From positions 49,812 through 113,811 of the forward strand of contig JAQCEJ010000003.1 in assembly GCA_027618475.1 (NCBI GenBank): 64,000 nt of DNA, written 5' to 3'. Made by a program: the position numbers and the translations under genes. Every line of letters starts with the position of its first letter. Positions within the stretch are counted from its first letter, which is position 1. Under the pieces are notes generated by a model. It was not told the origin of the DNA. It ran no database searches and was given only the letters and a program-made list of their open reading frames with translations. Below are positions 8,330-17,476 of this stretch, piece after piece. Source of the stretch: Planctomycetota bacterium (GTDB lineage Bacteria > Planctomycetota > Planctomycetia > Planctomycetales > Planctomycetaceae).

Positions 8330-10228
8330 TTAACCTTGGGACGACGAATTCGCAGCGTCTGCACTTACTGGTGCCGACTCGCTTGATGGCATATCGGCTG
8401 TGGCGTCGGTTGGCGTTTCGTCGGTTGGTTCCGACTCAGCCGGCGGTGTTTCGGACTTTGTCTCAACCAGTGCAAACAACGACGTCTTGCCGAACGGCTT
8501 CATGCATTTCGGACATTTAAACTTGGCGATACCGCTGCCGGTTTTGCCACCGATTTTTTCTTTCTTACGTCCGTCTTCACTGACGATCAGACCGCAGCCT
8601 TCACATTTTCGACCGATGAGTTGCAGCGTGTAGTTTTTGTCGGCCTGGTAATAGTCGACGTTCTTGAGAATGTGCAGCACCTGTTCGGTATAATGGCATT
8701 TCTGTTCGTCAAACTCATCGCGCATCGGTACGCCGATGTCTTCACCAAGCCCTGTGATGCCGTACAGGTCGCTGATGATCGCACAGAAGTCGCGGAACTG
8801 CGAAAGCGGAAACGAGAGATAATGCGGGAACGGCATGTCGTCGGTCTTGGGAAGCATAATGGCGATGCGTCCCTCGCCGAAGACCTGAACTCCGGCGAAC
8901 ATCGACTCATGTTCGTACTGTACCGGCTGAACGACACGGATTTCGCGAAATTTGTCGACCGGAATGGTTATCTGACTGGCGAGCGTCAGTTCGGCCGCTG
9001 GTTTTCCTTCCTTGAGTTGCCCGATAAGCGTTTCTCGGGCCGCCGGTTTCTTCTTGTCTGCGCCGCCGAACAATCCCCCCTTTTTGACGAGATTGACCAG
9101 CATGATGCTGTCGTTCGAGAAGAAAATGTCGTGCAGGACTTCGGTGCCAAGCAGGCTTCCGGGTTTCAGTTTGAGTTTTTGAGGGTCAACCACGAGCAAC
9201 GCGATGTCGGCGAGACTGCGGGTGAAATTTCCTCCATCGATCGTATGTGGATCGGTCGATTGCGGAACGGCAGGGGACGCACCAGACGTCTCGACCGTAT
9301 CGGGTTTTTGCTCCCACATCTGGTCGGGGACGATGAACAGCGATTTGCATTTCGGACAACGCCCCGACATGCCGCGATGCCGTTCTTTGACTTCGATGCG
9401 ATGACCGTTGGGGCAAAAGACGATCACTCCTTCGGGGTTTGAGGAGCGCCGGCGGCGGCGGCCCGACTGCTGGCGTTTTTGAGATTCGACCTCTTCCTGA
9501 AGAGCGACATTCAGCAGCACATCGCCGGCGGTTGCTTCGGAGTGCGCAATCTCAGGACCGGAATTGGTCGTGGAGGAATCTGCGGCCGCGTCGGTTTGTC
9601 CTTCCGCAGCGGGTGTATTGGTTCCCTGCTCTGTCGGGTTTGCTGCGGCGTCGGTCTTCGACGGAGTCTCGGCTGGAGAACCGGAAATCGAGTAGGTGTT
9701 GGATTCTTCCCCTTTGACGACCTTAGGCAATGTCGACGAACCCGATTGACCTTGCGCCGGTTGATTTTTCTTCTCGGGGCGCTTTATCTGGGCATTGATC
9801 TGCACGCCCTCGTCGAGTTCAAAATCCAATTCGCCACCGTCGTCAGCCGATGTGTTGGCGTCGTCATGTGAAACATTGCGGTGTCGTCCCGCCGAGCGGC
9901 TGTGTTCGATGATCGACTCTGCAGGAACGATCATGTCCTCCTGCGAAACGCTGTAAATAATCGGTCGCGGCTTCGAGATCCGCTGGCGGTAAGATTCGGC
10001 AATCTCTTCCTGCATGAAGGCGCCGCAATTCCAGCATCGCACCAGGCCGATGCGCACCATCTCGTGACACGAGCTGCATTCTTTCTCTTCGTCCGATGGC
10101 GCTGTCGGCGTTTTTTCCACCGAACCTGACGCTTTACCATCGAGAACGAAACCGCACGAGGGGCATTGAGGCGTGTCGTGGAGCAACATCTCGCGGCACG
10201 ACGGACAAGGTTTCATCGCCAGATTCAT
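8330..10228 (-). CDS. Large multi-zinc-ribbon protein of unknown function
   Basis: 632 residues with four cysteine-pair zinc ribbons: CPSC...CPSCG at residues about 8-25, CSSC...CWNCG at about 50-70, a CPNGHRIEV...GRCPKCKSLF ribbon near 270-305 and CEGCGLIV...FKCPKCMKPFG near 560-595. The first pair and the third are joined by a long low-complexity acidic and Ser/Thr/Pro-rich segment. The C-terminus is again Pro/Glu/Ser-rich. Residues about 340-540 form a globular region (LADIALLVVDPQKLKLKPGSL) that I do not recognise. It lies downstream of the FtsK/EssC-like operon on the same strand with a 284-base gap, so functional linkage is possible but unproven. Confidence 0.75.
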   Translation of the reverse strand: MNLAMKPCPSCREMLLHDTPQCPSCGFVLDGKASGSVEKTPTAPSDEEKECSSCHEMVRIGLVRCWNCGAFMQEEIAESYRQRISKPRPIIYSVSQEDMIVPAESIIEHSRSAGRHRNVSHDDANTSADDGGELDFELDEGVQINAQIKRPEKKNQPAQGQSGSSTLPKVVKGEESNTYSISGSPAETPSKTDAAANPTEQGTNTPAAEGQTDAAADSSTTNSGPEIAHSEATAGDVLLNVALQEEVESQKRQQSGRRRRRSSNPEGVIVFCPNGHRIEVKERHRGMSGRCPKCKSLFIVPDQMWEQKPDTVETSGASPAVPQSTDPHTIDGGNFTRSLADIALLVVDPQKLKLKPGSLLGTEVLHDIFFSNDSIMLVNLVKKGGLFGGADKKKPAARETLIGQLKEGKPAAELTLASQITIPVDKFREIRVVQPVQYEHESMFAGVQVFGEGRIAIMLPKTDDMPFPHYLSFPLSQFRDFCAIISDLYGITGLGEDIGVPMRDEFDEQKCHYTEQVLHILKNVDYYQADKNYTLQLIGRKCEGCGLIVSEDGRKKEKIGGKTGSGIAKFKCPKCMKPFGKTSLFALVETKSETPPAESEPTDETPTDATADMPSSESAPVSADAANSSSQG

Positions 10229-10512
10229 GCTGATACTCTGCTAATATGTGAACGTGTCAGATGTCGATTTCGGATGCTTTTCAGCTTACCACAGTGCCTG
10301 CTCATTTTCAGCCCAAAATGGGACCGAGCGATGAACAAATCGGGCAAAGCTCCGCAGAACCGGTTCCAGCGGTCAAGTCGCTTCCGAGGAGAATAACCCG
10401 ATGCAACGGCGAAAAGTCACCCCAACGGATCACATCCGCTTCCAAAATCGATGCCAACTTCACGCATTAACGCGGTCGTAATGAATGTACGGAGTGATCG
10501 CAGTGGTCACCG

Positions 10513-13500
10513 TTACGTCACAGGCCATTGATCGATATCGTCGCAGATATCCAGATTCAATTCCTTCTCGACACTTTCGGGAGCCGCTCGATCGTCGGGC
10601 AACCCTGAAATCGGCTCTTCCACAGCCGGCGCATTCGTATCTGCAACGATATCAGTGGGTTCGGTCGCATTCACAGGCAGATCAACGGGTTGCCAGATGC
10701 GCCACCAGTTATCCGACAGCTCGCCGAACGGACGGAATTTTTCGACGGTGCCAAGATCGGAACGATGCAGCAGCGCGCGATGGACACCGAGTCGTCCCGC
10801 CTCCGGGGTATCGATTAATTGGCTCGAATCGGCGGAACTCATCGGGAACAGAATTCGCATCTCGAATTCGCGAAGCAGTTGCATGCCGAGCCAGCGCATC
10901 GCGTTGCTGTTTGTGTCGCACCACACCAGCAGATGCAAACCGACCGACGGGCCCCGTTTCAAGATTTCGGCGAACTGCTGCGACGAACTGAGACGCTTTT
11001 CGGCATCGTGGCGGCCAAAACCAAAATCGTCGTCGCTCTTGCGGAGCGTCCGAAATCGTGCGACATCAAACACGATCAGCACCCGCGTCGAGAATTCTTG
11101 ATCGGCCCTCTCTTCGCGGCGTTCCAGTTCTCGCATGTAATTTTCGAGTACATCCGCGGCATCGGAGGGACCGTAAACAGCGACATCGTCCGGACGATAC
11201 GCTTTCATGACCGATGAGAAGCGACGCCAGAGAGTGTGCTCATCCGATTGTGCGGCGCTGCCGTCGAGAATGCTCACCACCGGAACGGTTCGAGCTGAAC
11301 TCTCTTCGGATGACGGATCGGCCGGTCCATCGGTGGGAGAGACCTCTGCTAAAAGGCTCGCCGACGCGACAGCCATCATACCTGCCGCTGCAGTCGGTTG
11401 TTGACCGACGAGCAGCAGATGACAACCGTTTTGACGTTTGAGTGTGACCGAAGGAGGGGATGTCAACGACACTGCTTCACCGAGCCATATCGAGGGTTCG
11501 AATTCTTCAGAGAATTCGGCCTCGTGTTTCGTCATCGCATCGGCGTGAGTCAAGCGATTCCAAAGTGTAACGATTTCGGAATTGAGCATCGGATCGGCGG
11601 GACGATGTCCTTCGAAGACGAGAGCCGGCGCTGTCATGATGCCGCATTCGTCGGCGCGGTCTTTGATCTTCTGCAGATATTGCTCGCGCTGCGTCTCCGA
11701 CAACCAGGCGATTTGAAAATTGTGATTCCCTTCAACCAGTCCATTGGCGTCGTTGTAAATGGCTTCACCAGGACGCGTTAACCGGCGGGCAGCCGTATTT
11801 TCTTCGCTGAGTATCAGATGGGCATCGGCTTCGCTGCACTGCAGTGCAATTCGGACATGCATCTGTCCAAGGGTACTGCGAGCGAGGGTGTACGCGCCGC
11901 CGAGTGTCTGCGAACCGAGCAACACGTGAATGCCGAATGCACGCCCTTGTCGGACGAGCCGGTCGAGAAACAGACTTGCCGCCTGCGAATAACGGTCGTC
12001 TTCGACGAAGAATTCCTGAAACTCATCGACAATCAGCATCACTCTTGGGAGCTTCACCTCCGGATGCGCTTGACGGTACGATGCGAGATCCTGCACTCCC
12101 GCCTGGCGGAATTTTTCGCCCCGTTCCTGGAGCAGGCGATCGAGACGTTCGAGCACACTGATGCCGAATTCGCGGTCGCTTTCGATCGCAATCACGCGTG
12201 CATGCGGCAAGGCGTGAGAAGCGTACGTTTTGAATTCGACCCCTTTTTTGAAATCGATGAGATACAGTTCGATCTGGTCGGGCGAATAATGTAATGCTAC
12301 GTTGGTAATGAGTGCATGCAGAAACGACGACTTTCCCGAACCCGTCTTGCCGGCGATGACGACATGTTGCGACGTCCCGCCCCCCAGTTTCAATTGCTGC
12401 CACTGTGAGGGACCGCTTCGTCCCAGCGGAATATGAATGCCATGCGCGCTGTCTGACGACCACATCCGATCGGGCGTCGGGGCAATACGGCTGAAACTCA
12501 CCTCGACCCGTTTCGCCGCACGGGCAAGCTCGCCAAATTGTCTGAGCGAACGACTCAACTCGTCATGCGGCGGCAACTCATCCGACGCCACAACGAGTTT
12601 TTCCAATCCGGCGAGACCGGGATGAAATCCTCCCTGTTTCCATTTCCAGACCGTTGCCATTTTTTCAAGATCGACGTTTTCGAACGCTTGCGGCAATTGA
12701 GCTTCGTTGTTGATTCCGATGACCGTCCATATGCCGCACCGCGGACCGGTCCGCATAATATTGAGCAACCGGCGGGCTGATTCTTCGCTGAAATTCGTAG
12801 GGAAATCGGCGATGACCAGCAAATGGTACGGTTCTGCGACTTCTCCGGCAGCACGGTTGTATTCGGCAAGCGTCGCGAATTCATTCCGCAGGTACGACTG
12901 CAATATATGTTCGATCTGTTCACTGATGTGCATCAGCCGTTGGTCGATGGCCTGCTCTTCGGTAAGAATTCGCCCCGAGATCAGCGCATCGTCGTAGTCT
13001 TTCAGATGCATGAACGCCGAGAAGTTTTCTCCCAGTCCAACGGGATCAATGATCGTCGATCGTAATTGTCCAGGGGGAAACGCCGTCAGCCAGCGATAGA
13101 GAGCAAGTTGTAGAATCTTGAGCGACTCACGTCGGCCTTGTCCGCGAAACATGAGAACGAGCGACGAGACGTCGAGTAACGGAATCGCCGCCGGCAGGAT
13201 GTATTGTAAAGGTAACGACGACAATCGCGGATCGCGCGGCGTGGCGTCGTCCCACTCTGAGACGTCGAGTCGGTATTCTCCCACGCGAATCGCCTCGGGT
13301 AACAGCAGCGATTCGCCGACAGTGGCAGGAAGCTGTTCGGCACGTCGTCGCGACGGAACGGCAAGTTCGCGATGCAGATGTTCTACCGTTCCTTGAAAAT
13401 AATGAATGGCCTTTTCCCAACGATGAGAGAGCATTTCCCATCGCTCCTGTGCCTGCTGACGATGGGCCGCGACGCGGTCGTGATGGGCCCGCTCGATTTG

Positions 13501-14838
13501 CGTCTTGGCCGACTGAGCCTCGGCCTGAGCCTGATGGACCTGACCGCGGTATTCGGTCTCACAACGGTCGAGTTCATCCTGCAGCTGTTTCTGAAGTGCG
13601 GCGATCTTATCGGGGAAATCGACGACCACTTGCTCGAGACCCGCGTCGCGTATGTTCGTCACTTCTCGCTGCTTGGTCGAGAGTGTTTCTCGAGCCTTTT
13701 GTAACGCCGAATCTCGCTTCTGCACGAGAGCTTCGTACCAACTGCGGACATCGCGGCGCTGTTTTTCGAGCTCGGACTGCGAATGCTTTTGCCATGCCTG
13801 AAACGCCCGCTCGCAATCGAAGATCGACTGTTTGAGCACGACCATCACATTTTCGGCATGCGAGAGCGCAATCGAATGAAGAATCCAGATGCCGATCCAA
13901 CCCAGCAGCAAACCCCCTCCCAGTGCGTACCATTGCCAATGCGACATCGGGACATCACCGGGAAAGCCGAGCAACTGCCGCATCAGAAAGAGCAAGACCA
14001 TAATGGGAAGACTCATGGTCACCCAGAGTCCGAGCGGACGCAGCCCGACAAAGAGTTTACCCATCCGCTGCGCCTGCAATGCCTTCCCGGCGGCCTGGGC
14101 GTCGTTGCTCGCGGCAACAAAACGCTGATAGGATTGTTCTTCACTTACCGGCATCGGTTCAGTCGCGGATGGAACCACGTCGACGCGCAAACGTCTCGAT
14201 TTCAACAGTTCTTCGGTTTGCGTTTCCAGCGTTTCCAGTTCGCGCGACTGCCGCGCCAGATCGTCGCGGCGGCTGGTTTGCCTGATTTCCCATGTCTGCA
14301 ACTGAGACTGCGGACTATTGTCAGACGACTCGTCGAAATACGACTGCACCATCCAGCACGTTTCGTCGTGTAACGCCTGGGCTGCCTGCATATCGGCTTC
14401 CCAGCGGTGTTGAATCTCCTCCTTCGCCGACGCCTGTTGTTCCTGAGCACGGCGGATCTCCGGTTCGAGATGCGTTCGAATGGCTTGTCGATTGCGGGTC
14501 GATTCGTCGCGGAGTACCTGTAGGATGTGTTCGCGTCGTTCGTCTAACCGCGAAGTCTGCAACTGATGATCCTGATGAATCTGCCGCTGCTCTTCGTGCT
14601 GCCAGGTTTCCCATGTCTGCTCTGCTGCGGAGCGTTCGGCGATAGCGTGTTGCAGCGCGGTAACCATGTGCTGATATGACGCCAACGCATATTGTGCACC
14701 CCCCGTTTTCGGTTCGGCGTCGGCTGTATCCGCCAATGGGTTCGAAACCGTGGACGGCAACGACGGAGCCGACGTCGGCGAATTATTCGATTTCGTCGCG
14801 GCGCTATCCGTAGATTTCGGATGAAGATTCGAAGTCAT
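10513..14838 (-). CDS. FtsK/SpoIIIE-domain membrane ATPase, EssC-like
   Basis: 1441 residues from the ATG at 14838, which overlaps the previous stop in ATGA. Residues 1-60 are low complexity and 80-240 a coiled coil. Two membrane helices follow at about 262-285 and 298-320, then a second coiled coil to about 500. An FtsK/SpoIIIE domain carries Walker A GKTGSGKSS near residue 830 and Walker B VMLIVDEFQEFF near 938. A second ATPase-like domain (about 1120-1390) has a degenerate P-loop, LLLVGQQPTAAAGMM, and a Walker-B-like strand VLIVFDVARFR. Tandem FtsK domains, two membrane helices and small helical partners are the plan of EssC/EccC motors of type VII secretion. Unlike EssC there is no visible FHA domain and a long coiled coil replaces it. 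A DNA-pumping role is less likely given the partners. Confidence 0.85.
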   Translation of the reverse strand: MTSNLHPKSTDSAATKSNNSPTSAPSLPSTVSNPLADTADAEPKTGGAQYALASYQHMVTALQHAIAERSAAEQTWETWQHEEQRQIHQDHQLQTSRLDERREHILQVLRDESTRNRQAIRTHLEPEIRRAQEQQASAKEEIQHRWEADMQAAQALHDETCWMVQSYFDESSDNSPQSQLQTWEIRQTSRRDDLARQSRELETLETQTEELLKSRRLRVDVVPSATEPMPVSEEQSYQRFVAASNDAQAAGKALQAQRMGKLFVGLRPLGLWVTMSLPIMVLLFLMRQLLGFPGDVPMSHWQWYALGGGLLLGWIGIWILHSIALSHAENVMVVLKQSIFDCERAFQAWQKHSQSELEKQRRDVRSWYEALVQKRDSALQKARETLSTKQREVTNIRDAGLEQVVVDFPDKIAALQKQLQDELDRCETEYRGQVHQAQAEAQSAKTQIERAHHDRVAAHRQQAQERWEMLSHRWEKAIHYFQGTVEHLHRELAVPSRRRAEQLPATVGESLLLPEAIRVGEYRLDVSEWDDATPRDPRLSSLPLQYILPAAIPLLDVSSLVLMFRGQGRRESLKILQLALYRWLTAFPPGQLRSTIIDPVGLGENFSAFMHLKDYDDALISGRILTEEQAIDQRLMHISEQIEHILQSYLRNEFATLAEYNRAAGEVAEPYHLLVIADFPTNFSEESARRLLNIMRTGPRCGIWTVIGINNEAQLPQAFENVDLEKMATVWKWKQGGFHPGLAGLEKLVVASDELPPHDELSRSLRQFGELARAAKRVEVSFSRIAPTPDRMWSSDSAHGIHIPLGRSGPSQWQQLKLGGGTSQHVVIAGKTGSGKSSFLHALITNVALHYSPDQIELYLIDFKKGVEFKTYASHALPHARVIAIESDREFGISVLERLDRLLQERGEKFRQAGVQDLASYRQAHPEVKLPRVMLIVDEFQEFFVEDDRYSQAASLFLDRLVRQGRAFGIHVLLGSQTLGGAYTLARSTLGQMHVRIALQCSEADAHLILSEENTAARRLTRPGEAIYNDANGLVEGNHNFQIAWLSETQREQYLQKIKDRADECGIMTAPALVFEGHRPADPMLNSEIVTLWNRLTHADAMTKHEAEFSEEFEPSIWLGEAVSLTSPPSVTLKRQNGCHLLLVGQQPTAAAGMMAVASASLLAEVSPTDGPADPSSEESSARTVPVVSILDGSAAQSDEHTLWRRFSSVMKAYRPDDVAVYGPSDAADVLENYMRELERREERADQEFSTRVLIVFDVARFRTLRKSDDDFGFGRHDAEKRLSSSQQFAEILKRGPSVGLHLLVWCDTNSNAMRWLGMQLLREFEMRILFPMSSADSSQLIDTPEAGRLGVHRALLHRSDLGTVEKFRPFGELSDNWWRIWQPVDLPVNATEPTDIVADTNAPAVEEPISGLPDDRAAPESVEKELNLDICDDIDQWPVT

Positions 14839-15059
14839 TCGCTGCACTCTCTATGAGCCCGTGCCAGGAGGTCGTTCATTTTTTGGGTCGACTCGATCGC
14901 CAGCTTCACCGACATAATAATGTTCTGCAGATACTCTTCTTCGACTCGTCGGCTGTTGGCGTCTTGCCAATGATACGCGGTGTCGTTCCAGCTTGCTTCG
15001 AGTGTTTCGATGGCATCGCGAAGTTTTGCGACACCTGTGCTTAAATCGCCGACGCGCAT
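14835..15059 (-). CDS. Small WXG100-like helical protein
   Basis: 74 residues, predicted all helical. The core is WNDTAYHWQDANSRRVEEEY followed by AIESTQKMNDLLARAHRE. The W-x-D turn followed by R-V-x-E-E-Y imitates the WXG turn and following aromatic of WXG100 substrates of type VII secretion. The same pattern and an IES-x-Q segment recur in the protein encoded at 15722-16075. It overlaps the ATPase gene by 4 bases (ATGA) and follows the coiled-coil gene after 3 bases, so it is co-translated with the ATPase. I infer a substrate or adaptor of the ATPase. WXG100 proteins usually have about 100 residues, so this is a short, divergent member at best. Confidence 0.75.
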   Translation of the reverse strand: MRVGDLSTGVAKLRDAIETLEASWNDTAYHWQDANSRRVEEEYLQNIIMSVKLAIESTQKMNDLLARAHRECSE

Positions 15060-15062
15060 GGG

Positions 15063-15713
15063 TCAGGTCTCGTTCTGTGAGGTGTTAATCGATTCGGACG
15101 TGTCGTTCGCTGCAGATGGATCCTCAATTGTTGGTACGTCGGAGGACGCGGTCGGCGTTGGACGAATCGTGTCTTTCCGACGATTGGTGTCAACTAGAGA
15201 AGTCTGTGGCACAGGGGAGGTCACGACCGGTTGCGTGGCGAGATACTCTTCGAGCGAGCCGATCATTCCCTCGAGTTTCGATTGCAACTGAATCAGATCG
15301 TTATCGAGCAGATGCTGGAGTTTGCCGAGACATCCCTTATATTCTTCCGCTTCGTGACGGAATTTATTTCCCCAGCGGCGAGCGACTTCGATTTGATCTT
15401 GTGAAAACTGCAACCGTTGTTTGGCCTTCCTCAATGCAAGTTGCTCATCGTAACACGACGGACGATGACCGGCGACCTTGCCGCGCAATTGAGCGGTTTC
15501 GAGACTCGTTCGTGCCGAAGCGATTGCGTCGAAAGCCATGCGGGTTTGTTCGCGCCAATAATGCGGACATTCGTGTTCGATCCATTCCTGCGTTCGCAGA
15601 ATCTCCGAGCGGAGCGAGAACAGCGCACCCGATATTTCGTCGGTAAAATACGCGACCGTTCGCCGAAAGCGTTCGACGGCTTCGACCGATGTGACTCGTG
15701 CGGAACTGCCCAT
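15063..15713 (-). CDS. Coiled-coil hypothetical protein of the EssC-like operon
   Basis: 216 residues, highly charged, predicted helices from about 10 to 165. Tryptophan-containing turns occur at HYWREQTRMAFDAIASAR and ARRWGNKFRHEAEEYKGCL, recalling the W-x-E/W-x-G turns of its neighbours. The last 50 residues (TSLVDTNRRKDTIRPTPTAS onward) are Ser/Thr/Pro-rich and probably disordered. No signal peptide or membrane segment is seen. It sits 8 bases after the first WXG100-like gene and 3 bases before the second. I do not recognise the family; an LXG-type or chaperone-like component is conceivable. Confidence 0.78.
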   Translation of the reverse strand: MGSSARVTSVEAVERFRRTVAYFTDEISGALFSLRSEILRTQEWIEHECPHYWREQTRMAFDAIASARTSLETAQLRGKVAGHRPSCYDEQLALRKAKQRLQFSQDQIEVARRWGNKFRHEAEEYKGCLGKLQHLLDNDLIQLQSKLEGMIGSLEEYLATQPVVTSPVPQTSLVDTNRRKDTIRPTPTASSDVPTIEDPSAANDTSESINTSQNET

Positions 15714-15721
15714 GCCTGATC

Positions 15722-16075
15722 TTACCGTTGTTGCAGATATTCTTCGATGCGTTCTGCTTTCCGTAGCAGATAGGGGACGTGCTGCTGATTGCTCTCGATG
15801 AATCGTCCCAGTACTTTGAGGTGTTGTGAAAACTCTTCGCTGAACCGGAGATGCTCCTGATCCCTCCAGGTTGTGCTCAACGTCTGCATCTGACCCGCGA
15901 GTGCCGCGGATTTCTCCTCGAGCTCTTGTGTGAACTTTTTCAGATGCAATGCGAATCGTCGGAGTTCTTCGGGATCGACAACGGCCTGGGGCAAGGGAAT
16001 CCCCTTTCCGAAAAAGAAATGATCATCATACCGAATGCGGGATAGAAAATCCCCGACGTCGATGGAAGCCGACAT
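15722..16075 (-). CDS. WXG100-like protein, first gene of the EssC-like operon
   Basis: 117 residues from ATG 16075, directly after an in-frame TTG. Two helices are separated by TLSTTWRDQEHLRFSEEF, where W-x-D plus the spaced F matches the helix-turn-helix hairpin of WXG100 proteins, of typical length. After it come RFIESNQQHVPYLLRKAERI and a short tail. The first 35 residues, with FFFGKGIPLPQAV, are an unusual N-terminal extension. Its W-x-D and IES-x-Q segments align with those of the 74-residue protein two genes on. It opens a four-gene operon ending in the FtsK-type ATPase, the context expected for an ESX substrate or component. The family assignment is by motif only. Confidence 0.75.
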   Translation of the reverse strand: MSASIDVGDFLSRIRYDDHFFFGKGIPLPQAVVDPEELRRFALHLKKFTQELEEKSAALAGQMQTLSTTWRDQEHLRFSEEFSQHLKVLGRFIESNQQHVPYLLRKAERIEEYLQQR

Positions 16076-16251
16076 CAATTCTTATTGTTCTCCGCCGTGA
16101 TAGGAATCTCAAGCGGGAAAATTGCACAATCCGGCAAAACCTCGCAAAAATACGCCGGACGAACACCAAGAAGTCCGAAAAGAAAAGGCTCGGACGAGTG
16201 GAGCGGTTTCCTCAAACCAACCGTGGCTTGCAATCAACCCAATAGTTCGTA

Positions 16252-16284
16252 AAAAAAGGCCTCGCGACGAAAACATCGCGAGGC
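16252..16284 (-). terminator. Intrinsic terminator of the tad operon
   Basis: On the minus strand a 9-bp perfect stem GCCTCGCGA/TCGCGAGGC (16276-16284 and 16259-16267) with an 8-base loop is followed by a run of seven T (16252-16258 read as A on the plus strand). It lies 58 bases after the tadC stop and before the EssC-like operon, separating the two transcription units. Confidence 0.85.
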
Positions 16285-16341
16285 TCATTGGGAAATTGCT
16301 TCTTTGTGCGAATGACGGGCACCACCTGCCGGTTGCTTCCG

Positions 16342-17352
16342 TTATCCACCTCTACCGAGACGGCCCGTACGACGACCGCTATCGATCGCTTCCTGGAGAC
16401 CGTCGACGTTCGGCTCGAGAACGCCACCTGGCTGATGGGCCTCGTGGATGAAGTTCTTCATCTTAATCAAAGGAGGACCGATCAATAGAATGTAAATCGG
16501 CGGCGCAAGACAAAGTACCACAGGAAATAACATCTTAATACTGGTCTTGCTTGCCTGTTCTTCGGCACGCTGTCGGTGTGCCCGACGGACGCTGTCGGCG
16601 TATTCGCAAACCGCCGTCGCCACATGCGTTCCCATGCGCTGCGTTTGCGTTACCAGTGCCGACAGCGAATTGATCTCGGGTGAGTCGATGCGTTCAGCAA
16701 ATTGACGAAGAGCTTTCGCCATCGTGTCGGCTTCAGACTGGCGTCGGATGATATCAAACTCAACCGCAACGTCGCGATGTGAATAGCGAATTTCATCAGA
16801 AACGCGCGTTAAGGCTTCCGTCAACGGTAAGCCGCCGGTAATGCACATCGTAATGATGTCGAGAGCATCGGGTAGTCCCTTTTGAATACGGTTGACTCGG
16901 CGTTCGGCTTGATTATGAAGAACGATACGCGGCAACGCATAGCCGAGCATCGCTGTGATGAATCCGACGAACAACACCATTTCGGGAATTTTGCTGCCAG
17001 GATCGGCGAGGGTTGCCAGCATCAGCGTCGTGACGATGATCATCAGAATCAGTGCGTTGCGGGTCGCCATGTATTCTTTGAGAGCCGTATGGCGATAATA
17101 ACCCGCACGTTTAAGATCGCGCTCGATCGCTTCGACTTCGCCGGACGACTGCGGCACGATGGTGGCCAGAGCGGTCGTCAGCGGACCGAAAACCAGTCGT
17201 GTATATTTTTCTTCGCCGTCTTCGCGGTTGGTCAATCGTCCGGCTGCGACATTGCGAGCAACGCGACGACCGCCGGTGATCGCATCTCCGAGAAGAAACA
17301 CGATCAGAAAGAAGACGAGAAAGGCGCCGACGGTAATGAAGTCGATAAACAT
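16342..17352 (-). CDS. tadC: Tad pilus inner-membrane protein TadC (GspF-like)
   Basis: 336 residues. The N-terminal helix is VGAFLVFFLIVFLLG. A hydrophobic pair lies near residues 90-140 (LILMIIVTTLMLATLADPG, MVLFVGFITAMLGYALP). The type II secretion F domain covers about 160-300, with QKGLPDALDIITMCITGGLPL, ALRQFAERIDSPEINSLSAL and QTQRMGTHVATAVCEYAD. The final helix is MLFPVVLCLAPPIYILLIGP. The protein is a platform for Flp pilus assembly together with TadB and the CpaF ATPase. It is the last gene of the operon, followed by the terminator at 16252-16284. Confidence 0.92.
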   Translation of the reverse strand: MFIDFITVGAFLVFFLIVFLLGDAITGGRRVARNVAAGRLTNREDGEEKYTRLVFGPLTTALATIVPQSSGEVEAIERDLKRAGYYRHTALKEYMATRNALILMIIVTTLMLATLADPGSKIPEMVLFVGFITAMLGYALPRIVLHNQAERRVNRIQKGLPDALDIITMCITGGLPLTEALTRVSDEIRYSHRDVAVEFDIIRRQSEADTMAKALRQFAERIDSPEINSLSALVTQTQRMGTHVATAVCEYADSVRRAHRQRAEEQASKTSIKMLFPVVLCLAPPIYILLIGPPLIKMKNFIHEAHQPGGVLEPNVDGLQEAIDSGRRTGRLGRGG

Positions 17353-17476
17353 AAATGATCTCGTGTAAGTTGAGTTGGCGTGATCGGGGTCATTACGTCG
17401 TCGATAGGATCACAACGCTTTGCGACGGAACCCATGTGCGTCGCGGCAGACCGTTATACTTGAAACCGAGGCTCCA

